A stretch of 7,149 nucleotides of DNA from Deltaproteobacteria bacterium (GCA_030593645.1 JAUVGT010000262.1:1-7149); one strand, 5' to 3'; counted from the stretch's first letter, positions 1 through 6,826 are shown. Notes: generated from the sequence alone by a model not told the origin. Numbers and translations are program-made.

Positions 1-456
1 GAAATGGGATTGGCTCCATTGCCGTCTTATGAAGCGCCCCTGGAAAGTCTGGCAGATACACCGGAGCTTGCCGCGGAGTATCCTCTGCAGTTAATTTCAT
101 CAAGGAGAAATACTCACTTTCATTCCTTTCATAACAGCCACAAGCCGATTGAAACCCTGCGAAGTCTTGAACCTGAACCTGTTTTGCATATGCACCCGGT
201 TGATGCGGATAAAAGAAACATAAAAGACGGTGGTTACGCGATCATGTTTAATCAAAGAGGAAAGAGCCGTGTAAGGGTAGAGGTGACAACGGAAGTTCCG
301 AAAAAACATGTCAGCTTGAATGACTGCTGGCCGCAGTTGAATGAAGTCACACCGGCATACGCACCCTGCCCACCTGAAATAACAGCAAAGCTAGGTATCG
401 GCGGACAGCCTTCCTATCAAAATGTTCTTGTTGAAATTAAGGGAGACAAGAAATGA
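1..456 (+). CDS. Molybdopterin oxidoreductase catalytic subunit (A1), C-terminal part only
   Basis: The frame is open from the left edge, so this is the last 151 residues of a larger protein; the Met at codon 2 is not taken as a start. The fragment corresponds to the molybdopterin-dinucleotide-binding domain that closes DMSO-reductase-family catalytic subunits. It carries the block SSRRNTHFHSFHNSHKPIE, then EPEPVLHMHPVDADKR, a Gly-rich turn with FNQRGKSRVRVEV, and a closing GGQPSYQNVLVEI. The same blocks occur in the complete paralogue at 1978-4077 (HSQFRNLKVIRELQPEP, LHPLDAK, YNERGELEIRI), which supports the assignment. Its distal part differs: the GWW segment of the paralogue is replaced by a Cys/Pro-rich stretch (SLNDCWPQ, YAPCPPE). 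The stop overlaps the next start by four bases (ATGA), so it is co-translated with the iron-sulfur subunit. Substrate, Tat signal and Mo ligand lie outside the window. Confidence 0.88.
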   Translation, partial: EMGLAPLPSYEAPLESLADTPELAAEYPLQLISSRRNTHFHSFHNSHKPIETLRSLEPEPVLHMHPVDADKRNIKDGGYAIMFNQRGKSRVRVEVTTEVPKKHVSLNDCWPQLNEVTPAYAPCPPEITAKLGIGGQPSYQNVLVEIKGDKK

Positions 457-1019
457 AACAGCGGTTCTTCGTGTTTGAACCTTCGATATGTTTCGGCTGT
501 TCTGGGTGCGTCGCGGCGTGCGTAAATGCCAACCAGCTATCAGGAGGGCTGCACTGGCGGAAAGTCCTGAAACTTCCTCCAAATGATGGAAAGAATGATA
601 CCCATTATCTGTCCATGTCGTGTAACCACTGCGAAGAACCGCCGTGTGTGAGCGCGTGTCCATCAGGCGCAATGCAAAAACGTGAGCAGGATGGAATCGT
701 AGTGGTTGATTACGAAAAATGCATCGGCTGCAGGTATTGCCAGATGGCATGCCCATACGGAGCGATTATTTGGATGGAAAACCAAAAAACCGTTGGCAAA
801 TGTATCATGTGCTTCGAGCGCCTTGACCGGGATGAATTGCCCGCGTGTGTTGAAACATGTTTTAGCGGCGCGCTAAAAATGGTTACAATTGATACGGCTG
901 ATGAGGCAATCGAAAATATGAAAAGCATTGAGAACGAGGTAATCGGTTTTGAACATATAGAAGATGTAAAACCTCGAATCCGTTTTGTTTCAAATGCAGA
1001 TCAGGGAGCCTGTAAGTAA
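453..1019 (+). CDS. Four-cluster [4Fe-4S] electron-transfer subunit, DmsB/PsrB type (B1)
   Basis: This 188-residue protein is the electron-transfer subunit of a DMSO-reductase-family complex, carrying electrons between the catalytic subunit and the membrane anchor. All 16 expected cysteines are present in four groups: C13/C16/C19/C23, C57/C60/C65/C69, C90/C93/C96/C100 and C117/C120/C132/C136, enough for four [4Fe-4S] clusters. The third group, CIGCRYCQMACPYG, is typical of DmsB-like proteins. There is no signal peptide, as is usual for this subunit, which travels with or stays beside its catalytic partner. The start at 453 overlaps the A1 stop (ATGA) and has GGGAG at 441-445. The stop overlaps the start of the anchor gene by one base (TAATG). 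The order A-B-C with overlaps is the classic dms/psr-like layout. The C-terminal 45 residues after the last cluster are acidic and less conserved. Confidence 0.93.
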   Translation: MKQRFFVFEPSICFGCSGCVAACVNANQLSGGLHWRKVLKLPPNDGKNDTHYLSMSCNHCEEPPCVSACPSGAMQKREQDGIVVVDYEKCIGCRYCQMACPYGAIIWMENQKTVGKCIMCFERLDRDELPACVETCFSGALKMVTIDTADEAIENMKSIENEVIGFEHIEDVKPRIRFVSNADQGACK

Positions 1020-1903
1020 TGGAAGAGAAGTTCTCCGGGTTAATTTCACTGGTATTTTTTACCGCATTATTACCTGTCGCAATCGGAATAGAAACAGGCA
1101 TCACCATTGCGTATAAGTTCGCTTTAATTCCAATCCATTTGATTTTGATCGCATTATACTGGTCACTTGGATTGACTGTTTTGAGCGCGATAATCGCTGC
1201 ATCCCACCTGGGTCATATTGAGAGAGGTTTTTATGCTCTACGGGGAATATCCCATTCCGGTTTAAGCCGGGAAGCTGTTTTATCTTTCGGTTTTGGGCTA
1301 TTTCTTTTTGCCGGAACTTTAGTCGCGTATAAAATGGGTCATGGCCGTGTACTTATTTTGCTGCTCGGAACATCGTGCCTGTTTGGCCTGCTGACGATCA
1401 TAAGCATCGGGGCATTATATAATCTGCCATCCCAGATTACATGGAGGGGTGATTTACCTTCCCTTGGAATGGTTACCGGGACAATGTTGGTGTCGGTACC
1501 CATGATCTGCATCATAAGCCGCACCACGGGTACGGGTTTGAATAACCATTTTTTCTTTCTTTTTACCATATTATCCGTATTTGATATCATTATTACAGCC
1601 ATGAGATGGAGAGTGTTTGGCAAAATTGAATACAAACAACATATACTGCAATACCCGGAGCATGAAAAAAAAGTAGGACTCTGCTATGGACTGAAACTGG
1701 TCCTGCTGGTAATCGGTCCTGTATTGTTCTTTATGGAAAACTTTCTTATTATTACTGTTTCAACCGGCATCCTGATGATCCTTGACAGGGCCGCGTTTTA
1801 TACTTCTGAAGCTAAGAAGACTCCACGGGTAAATATGGCTATCGCAAAAAAATGTCGCATGAAAGCAGCCGTGAAAGAATCAAAAAACAGTTCGGGGAAG
1901 TAG
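1019..1903 (+). CDS. DmsC-type quinone-interacting membrane anchor (C1)
   Basis: This 294-residue protein has about eight hydrophobic segments (near residues 6-28, 36-60, 86-104, 111-134, 149-166, 178-195, 221-239 and 242-260) and is close to E. coli DmsC in length. It should anchor the A1-B1 pair to the inner membrane and exchange electrons with quinones. The family block after the second helix is clear: SHLG at 62-65 and LSRE at 82-85. His63 and Glu85 are 22 residues apart, the same spacing as DmsC His65 and Glu87, which are linked to menaquinol binding. The usual Trp of the SWLSRE motif is Gly here. The last helix ends in LDRAAFY, matching LDRAEFY at the same place in the fused anchor at 4274-5614. 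The C-terminal tail is Lys/Arg-rich. GGGAG at 1004-1008 precedes the start, which overlaps the B1 stop by one base. Confidence 0.88.
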   Translation: MEEKFSGLISLVFFTALLPVAIGIETGITIAYKFALIPIHLILIALYWSLGLTVLSAIIAASHLGHIERGFYALRGISHSGLSREAVLSFGFGLFLFAGTLVAYKMGHGRVLILLLGTSCLFGLLTIISIGALYNLPSQITWRGDLPSLGMVTGTMLVSVPMICIISRTTGTGLNNHFFFLFTILSVFDIIITAMRWRVFGKIEYKQHILQYPEHEKKVGLCYGLKLVLLVIGPVLFFMENFLIITVSTGILMILDRAAFYTSEAKKTPRVNMAIAKKCRMKAAVKESKNSSGK

Positions 1904-1977
1904 CACATGAGTTATCAAACTATTTTTAACGGATTTCATCACCACTTCTGACACATATTCTATTTTAAGAGAGAGAA

Positions 1978-4077
1978 ATGACTGTATTTACATCAGCCTG
2001 TCCGCGAAATTGTTACAGCACTTGCAGCTTACTGGTACACGTGGAAAACGGCAAGATTATGAGAATCGATCCGCACCCTGATAACAAAGCCACCCGGGAA
2101 GGCATTTGTCTGAAAGGGCAGAGCTATATTGAACGAGTGTATTCAAAAGAACGGATTTACTACCCGCTGGGGAGAAATGATCATACAAAAGAATTTGAAA
2201 GGATATCATGGGATGAAGCTATTGATACAATTTCTGGCAAATTAAAAAACTTCAGGGAAGAATTCGGCCCACAGAGTGTGATGTTTATTACAGGCAGCGG
2301 TACAAAAGGTCTTTTGAATCATGTTTCAACGGCATTTTGGAGATTATTCGGCGGCTATACCGGGACATATGGTGATCTCTGCTGGCCGTCCGGGCTTGAG
2401 GCCACAAGGCTGACTTTGGGTGATAACAGGCATTCCGCTCCATGGGACATTGCCGATTCAAAACTGATCATATGCTGGGGGAAAAATCCGGCTGAGACAA
2501 ACATCCATCAGACGAACTTTATCAATATCGCAAAGGAAAAAGGCGCGAGGCTGATTGTTATCGATCCGCGCAGAACGCCAACAGCAGACAGGGCAGATCT
2601 GCTCGTACAGCCAAGACCGGGAACTGACGGTGCCCTGGCACTGGGTATTGCAAACCTGATTATAAAAAGCGGCAATATAAATCGGAGATTCATAGACAAA
2701 TACGTTCTTGGGTATAAAAAATTTGCAAAGGCTGTGGATGAATACACAGTTGAGACGGTGAGTAAAATGACAGACATTCCAGTGGAATATATCGAGGAAC
2801 TGGCAGAATACATCGGAACAATGACTCCCACTACCATATGCTCGGGATTTGGTATGCAGCGTTTCTCAAACAGCGGGCAGACCATGCGGGCGCTTATCGC
2901 ATTGCTGGCCATTACGGGCAATATCGGGAAAAAGGGTGCGGGCTGGGTGTATGCCAACTTAAGCACACACATTTTCGACAGGGTCAAAGACCCGATTCAT
3001 TTTTTTCCACCGGAAAAAGAAGACGGAATTGCCAGGATCAGTGTGTCACTGGCCAGGCTTGGGCGCGATATGCTGAAACAGAAAGATCCCCCGATAAAAA
3101 TGATCTGGGTAGAAAGGGGAAATCCGGTACTGCAGGTGCCCCAGACACCCATGGTTCTGGAAGCATTTGGGGGAGTCGATTTTCGAGTGGTAGTCGACCA
3201 TTTTATCACAGATACGGCAAAACAGGCAGATATCATACTGCCTGCACGATCCCTTTTTGAGCAGACGGATATTTTAAATGCGTACTGGCATGATTATATT
3301 CAGCTTCAGCAAAAAATAATCGAACCCCCCAAAGAGGTTAAACCCCTTACAGAAGTTTACCGTTTACTCGCGCAAAAACTCGGGTTTTCAAAAAAAGATA
3401 TCAAAGAACAGCTTCCGGGTCAGGATGAAAGTGAAGTATTGGATTATCTAGAAAGGAGACTGGCCCCTTTCCCGGAAATCTCATTGGAAAAATTAAAACA
3501 AGGCCCGGTCCTATCCCCCTGCTTTCAGGAGATTGCATGGGAGGATTTCAGGTTTAAAACACCCTCAGGAAAGATCGAGCTTTTCTCCCGGGAAGCGAAT
3601 CAAAGATGGGGGGTTGATTTTCTGCCGGGCTTTAGTGAGCCGATAGAGTCAGTAAAAACAAAGGGCCGGAAGGAATATCCCTTCTGTCTGTTAACACCGA
3701 ATGAAAAAAACAGTATCCATTCGCAGTTTAGAAATTTGAAGGTCATACGTGAACTGCAGCCGGAACCAATGGCAACACTGCATCCACTGGACGCGAAACA
3801 GAAAATGATTAATGAGGGAGAAAAGGCAAGAATTTATAACGAACGGGGAGAGTTGGAAATCAGAATAAAAGTTGATTACAGTATAAAACAAGGCTGTGTG
3901 GTGATACCTAATGGATGGTGGTTCAACGATGGAGCAGCCGTTAATCTTCTGACAAAAGGACGGGAAACCGATATGGGATATGGGACGGCTTTCCATGATA
4001 CAACGGTTCAGGTGGAGAGAATCGGGAAAAGGGCAAAAAACATAAATAATTCACCGCGAAGGAGCGAAGGAGTATAG
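1978..4077 (+). CDS. Complete molybdopterin oxidoreductase catalytic subunit without Tat signal (A2)
   Basis: This 699-residue protein is a DMSO-reductase-family catalytic subunit expected to bind a Mo (or W) bis-pyranopterin guanine dinucleotide and one [4Fe-4S] cluster. The N-terminal cluster motif is C8-x3-C12-x3-C16-x27-C44, followed by LKG. The central domain (about 60-465) includes GGYTGTYGDLCW (125-136), GKNPAET (168-174), IDPRRTPTADRAD (195-207) and RPGTDGALALG (213-223). The dinucleotide-binding domain (about 565-682) ends in MGYGTAFHDTTVQVERI. Cys135 aligns with the Mo-ligating Ser of the GDYS motif in DMSO reductases. The protein starts seven residues before the first cluster Cys, and an in-frame TAA at 1966-1968 excludes a longer start, so it has no Tat signal and is probably cytoplasmic. 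The ribosome site is a weak purine run (1969-1976). It lies 74 bases after C1 and 196 bases before BC2. Its last residues (NSPRRSEGV) look repeat-derived. The substrate is unknown. Confidence 0.92.
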   Translation: MTVFTSACPRNCYSTCSLLVHVENGKIMRIDPHPDNKATREGICLKGQSYIERVYSKERIYYPLGRNDHTKEFERISWDEAIDTISGKLKNFREEFGPQSVMFITGSGTKGLLNHVSTAFWRLFGGYTGTYGDLCWPSGLEATRLTLGDNRHSAPWDIADSKLIICWGKNPAETNIHQTNFINIAKEKGARLIVIDPRRTPTADRADLLVQPRPGTDGALALGIANLIIKSGNINRRFIDKYVLGYKKFAKAVDEYTVETVSKMTDIPVEYIEELAEYIGTMTPTTICSGFGMQRFSNSGQTMRALIALLAITGNIGKKGAGWVYANLSTHIFDRVKDPIHFFPPEKEDGIARISVSLARLGRDMLKQKDPPIKMIWVERGNPVLQVPQTPMVLEAFGGVDFRVVVDHFITDTAKQADIILPARSLFEQTDILNAYWHDYIQLQQKIIEPPKEVKPLTEVYRLLAQKLGFSKKDIKEQLPGQDESEVLDYLERRLAPFPEISLEKLKQGPVLSPCFQEIAWEDFRFKTPSGKIELFSREANQRWGVDFLPGFSEPIESVKTKGRKEYPFCLLTPNEKNSIHSQFRNLKVIRELQPEPMATLHPLDAKQKMINEGEKARIYNERGELEIRIKVDYSIKQGCVVIPNGWWFNDGAAVNLLTKGRETDMGYGTAFHDTTVQVERIGKRAKNINNSPRRSEGV
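4051..4070 (+). repeat. Possible GCGAAGG-type intergenic repeat fragment overlapping the A2 stop
   Basis: The bases tcaccgcgaaggagcgaagg form an imperfect tandem of CGAAGG units inside the last codons of A2. They resemble the CCGCGAAGGACGCGAAGG-like dispersed repeats that I recall from many environmental bacterial genomes. They encode the SPRRSEG tail, which follows the normal end of the domain (VERI, residues 679-682). A small GCCC/GGGC hairpin at 4081-4091 comes just after the stop. With only one copy in the window, repeat identity is inference. Confidence 0.3.
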
Positions 4078-4116
4078 AGTGCCCTGCGGGCAAAGAGCGA
4101 AAAAACAAAAAGAATA

Positions 4117-4215
4117 ATCACGAAAGCACGAAAGAATGAAAACACGAAAAAGGGCGGAGAATAGTTTTAATATTATTATTATTTTCGTGTTTTCCAAATT
4201 TCGTGCTTTCGTGAT
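4117..4215. repeat. Long imperfect palindrome built from CACGAAA units, between A2 and BC2
   Basis: Arms at 4117-4150 and 4182-4215 are inverted copies, 34 bases each with 30 matching positions; the mismatches cluster in the middle (4134-4137). The 31-base loop (4151-4181) is AT-rich at its distal end. Each arm contains three spaced CACGAAA-like units. Transcribed, this would be a large stem-loop, and the + strand just beyond it (about 4220-4240) is T-rich, so it could act as an attenuator or partial terminator between A2 and BC2. It could also stabilise the upstream mRNA. It looks like a dispersed, non-coding REP/MITE-like element. No transposase or target-site duplication is evident. Confidence 0.8.
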
Positions 4216-4273
4216 GAAAGTTCTTTGGTTTTATTTTTCTTAATATATCTCGAAACTTTGTAAGAGGAAAAAT

Positions 4274-5614
4274 ATGCAGAAGTGCTTTGTTCTGGATTTA
4301 AATAAATGCACCGGTTGTGAATCCTGCAATATCGCGTGTAAAAACGAAAACAATCTGCCCGCGAATATTAACTGGCGACAGGTGACGGTATTTAATGAAA
4401 ATCGAATACCGGACATCCCGGTGGTCTCTTATTCGATCGCGTGCAATCATTGCATCGACGCACCCTGTATGGTTAACTGCCCTGCACTTGCTTATCAAAA
4501 GGATAATGAAACCGGTGTTGTAAATATCGACAAAGATAAATGCATGGGGTGCAATTACTGCCAGTGGGTTTGCCCCTATGATGCACCCACTTATAATGAA
4601 TCATTAGGTATCATGCAAAAGTGTACGATGTGTTCACACAGAAAGGATTATAATCCTGCCTGTGTGGCTGTATGCCCGACCGGCGCATTGAAAATCGGAG
4701 ATTATACGAGGGGGGAAACCGATGAAATGGAAGGGAGACCGGACATCTGGAGGGAAAACATAGAACCCGCCCTGATTCTCAAACCCCTGAAGCAACATTC
4801 ATATACTCCGAGAGCTTCAATCAGACAGGATGAAAAATTATTGAATGGTTTTATCGGCAGGCTGGAAAGAAAACCAAATTCCTCCGTTTCGTTAAAAACT
4901 GAGTGGCCCCTGCTTATGTTTACCATTTGTGTGCCGCTTCTGGTCGCCGCGTTTACCGGTTTTACAGCTAACGCTTATGCTTTCTCAAAGTATTTATATA
5001 TGATACTCGGTATTGCTTGTATGGGCATTAGTACAATCCATCTGGGGCAAAGACAGCGGTTCATGAGGGCTGTTTTAAACTGGCGAAATTCATGGCTGTC
5101 AAAAGAAATCGTTTTGTTCTCATTGTTTTATGGATGTTCGTCACTCTATTTATTATTTAACCTGGAACAGAGTATCCTTTCCATAATTATATGTATCATC
5201 GGGTTTGCCACGCTATTTAGCATGGATAGGGTTTATCATGTAAACAGCAATGTCAGTAAAAGTAAGATTCACAGCGCGTTTACCGTCATTACGGGACTCT
5301 ACATTGCAGCCGTATTTTTATATCATTTCTATTTTATTTTAATTATCGGTGCGATTAAACTATTTTTCTATTTAAGCAGAAAAATTGTCAAGGATTCAAT
5401 TGAAGATTTTCTTTGGACGGCTGCCAGGATATTATCAGGTTTTATTTTACCAGTTATACTGCTTATTAATTCACCAGAAAAATTTAAAAGCATGATTATT
5501 ATTTTAATCATAATTGGTGAAGTCCTGGACAGAGCCGAGTTTTACAGGGATCTTGAATTTATGAGACCCCAGACAATGGCATTAAATGAGTTAAAAAAAA
5601 TGCTATCAGGGTAA
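4274..5614 (+). CDS. Fused iron-sulfur subunit and DmsC-type membrane anchor (BC2)
   Basis: This 446-residue protein joins two subunits that are separate in module 1. Residues 1-145 form a DmsB-like domain with all 16 cysteines: C12/C15/C18/C22, C57/C60/C65/C69, C90/C93/C96/C100 and C117/C120/C130/C134, for four [4Fe-4S] clusters. A charged linker (about 146-210) leads into a DmsC-like domain with about eight hydrophobic segments (211-230, 240-256, 279-297, 299-316, 334-351, 352-367, 380-399, 405-418). The block STIHLG to SWLSKE places His256 and Glu278 22 residues apart, like DmsC His65/Glu87, and the last helix ends in LDRAEFY. Arg/Lys cluster in the loops after helices 2, 4 and 6 and in the C-terminal tail, predicting that the N-terminus and iron-sulfur domain are cytoplasmic. 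GAGGA at 4264-4268 supports the start. It should serve A2, the nearest catalytic gene. There is no frameshift at the junction. Confidence 0.92.
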   Translation: MQKCFVLDLNKCTGCESCNIACKNENNLPANINWRQVTVFNENRIPDIPVVSYSIACNHCIDAPCMVNCPALAYQKDNETGVVNIDKDKCMGCNYCQWVCPYDAPTYNESLGIMQKCTMCSHRKDYNPACVAVCPTGALKIGDYTRGETDEMEGRPDIWRENIEPALILKPLKQHSYTPRASIRQDEKLLNGFIGRLERKPNSSVSLKTEWPLLMFTICVPLLVAAFTGFTANAYAFSKYLYMILGIACMGISTIHLGQRQRFMRAVLNWRNSWLSKEIVLFSLFYGCSSLYLLFNLEQSILSIIICIIGFATLFSMDRVYHVNSNVSKSKIHSAFTVITGLYIAAVFLYHFYFILIIGAIKLFFYLSRKIVKDSIEDFLWTAARILSGFILPVILLINSPEKFKSMIIILIIIGEVLDRAEFYRDLEFMRPQTMALNELKKMLSG

Positions 5615-5717
5615 AGCTTAAGTGTTTCTATATGAGATTATGCTGTTTAATTATTATATGAGGATTAACCGTTCAGTTAGTAATTAGCAGATTTTAACTA
5701 TATGTTAATATTTATTA

Positions 5718-5759
5718 GTGATCTTTGGAGGTGGTCTAAACAATTCCTCCAAAGATCAC
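5718..5759. terminator. Perfect 14-bp inverted repeat between convergent genes, possible bidirectional terminator
   Basis: GTGATCTTTGGAGG at 5718-5731 and its exact complement at 5746-5759 flank a 14-base loop. The hairpin lies 104 bases after the BC2 stop and 45 bases beyond the stop of the convergent binding-protein gene, a usual place for a shared terminator. Neither side has a clean T-run: the - strand exit is AT-rich and the + strand exit is mixed. Intrinsic termination is therefore plausible but not certain. The rest of 5615-5803 is AT-rich, with only a weak TTAAC/GTTAA repeat at 5694-5708. Confidence 0.55.
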
Positions 5760-5803
5760 CTTCTAAAAAGATTGAGTTGTTTTACTTGACTTGCAAAGAT
5801 CTA

Positions 5804-6826
5804 TTATCTAAATGGTGTGGCATACATCAGGCCACCTTTGGTCCAAAGGTTATTAAGTCCGCGGTTCAGGCCATGAGGTGTTTTCCTTCCGATATTGCGC
5901 TCAAAAATTTCACTATAGTTGCCTACCTGCTTAATAATAGTGTAAGCCCAATTATCATTTAGACCCAACGCTGCTCCCATGCCAGGAGTAACACCTAAAA
6001 AGCGCTGAATCCCAGGATTTTTACTCATGCGCATCTTTTTTACATTCTTTGAATTAATGCCCAATCTTTCGGCTTTAATCAAAGCCATTACCGAAAAATT
6101 GACAATGTCATACCATTGATCATCACCATGGCGGACAGCAGGGCCAAGGGGTTCCTGTGAAATAATTTCACCCAAAAGTAGATAATTCTTCGGGTTTGGC
6201 GCTACTGCACGATAAGCAGCCAGGTGTGATGCATTTGAAGTCAGGCAGTCACAGTGGCCCTCAAAAAAGGCTTTTTTAAGTTCAGCTCCATCTTTAATCA
6301 CTAACGGTTTCCAATTTATCCCGTTTAGTCGGAAATAATCAGATGCATTCATTTCGCTGGTTGTTCCCTTAAGAACACAGACTGTAACACCACCCAGTTG
6401 TCTGGAACTTTTTATACCGCGTACTTTGAAGAGTTTTTTGTGTATGAGAAATCCCTGACCATCGTAATAGGTTGTATGAACAAAGTTGAGCCTATTTTTA
6501 GTTTCTCGAGTCAAAGTCTGGGTGGTACTTATTAAAACATCGATCTCTTTGGCGTTAAGAGCCGGTAACTGCTGTACAGCTGTTACCGGAATAAATTTTA
6601 TCCTGTCTGGTTTTCCGAATACCGCGACAGAAATCGCTCGGGCTATATCAACATCAAGGCCTTTCCAGTTACCATTTTCGTCCGGCATGCTGAACCCAAA
6701 TACAGTACCGTTCACACCGACTTTGATAAAACCGTTCGCCTTGACCTTGTCAAGTGTACCAGCATTCGCAGTAACGATGAAACCAAAAAAAGCCAACAGG
6801 GTAATACTCATTTTTAACAGTTTCAT
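5804..6826 (-). CDS. aapJ: Periplasmic general L-amino-acid binding protein, AapJ/BztA type
   Basis: This 340-residue solute-binding protein should capture amino acids in the periplasm for an ABC importer. Residues 1-22 are a typical Sec signal peptide: MKLLK, a hydrophobic core, and ANA before a predicted cleavage ahead of Gly23. Family blocks run the whole length: TLDKVKANGFIKVGVN (24-39), GNWKGLDVDIARA (52-64), TYYDGQGF (119-126), VCVLKGTTSE (149-158), EPLGPAVRHGDDQWYDIV (225-242), QVGNYSEIFERN (300-311) and GLNNLW to the C-terminal MYATPFR, so it is full length. Two departures stand out. The canonical VLSRNTTWT segment reads VLISTTQTLT (97-106). The conserved Asp after RCD..TT, which usually binds the ligand alpha-amino group, appears as Asn198; Arg107 is retained. 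The permease and ATPase genes (aapQMP) that normally follow are absent, since the next gene is convergent. AAAGGAGGAG at 6831-6840 supports the start. Confidence 0.92.
   Translation of the reverse strand: MKLLKMSITLLAFFGFIVTANAGTLDKVKANGFIKVGVNGTVFGFSMPDENGNWKGLDVDIARAISVAVFGKPDRIKFIPVTAVQQLPALNAKEIDVLISTTQTLTRETKNRLNFVHTTYYDGQGFLIHKKLFKVRGIKSSRQLGGVTVCVLKGTTSEMNASDYFRLNGINWKPLVIKDGAELKKAFFEGHCDCLTSNASHLAAYRAVAPNPKNYLLLGEIISQEPLGPAVRHGDDQWYDIVNFSVMALIKAERLGINSKNVKKMRMSKNPGIQRFLGVTPGMGAALGLNDNWAYTIIKQVGNYSEIFERNIGRKTPHGLNRGLNNLWTKGGLMYATPFR

Noticed and set aside
1907..1951. Short + frame MSYQTIFNGFHHHF between C1 and A2
   Set aside because: It has only 14 codons, no convincing ribosome site and no recognisable motif; it is more likely plain intergenic DNA.
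2508..2987. 159-codon - strand open frame inside A2
   Set aside because: It lies opposite the conserved core of the molybdopterin domain and shows no domain of its own.
4081..4091. GCCC-TGC-GGGC mini-hairpin just after the A2 stop as a terminator
   Set aside because: The stem is only four base pairs and is followed by A-rich, not T-rich, sequence.
4117..4215. CRISPR-like array
   Set aside because: The CACGAAA units are too short and lie in inverted arms, with no regular repeat-spacer structure and no cas genes.
4216..4273. Possible promoter for BC2, with TAATAT at 4241-4246
   Set aside because: No acceptable -35 hexamer occurs at 16-18 bases upstream; AT-rich DNA makes such -10 matches common.
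5702..5962. 86-codon + strand open frame in the convergent region
   Set aside because: It runs through the hairpin and antisense to the well-supported end of the AapJ-like gene; its protein has no recognisable motif.
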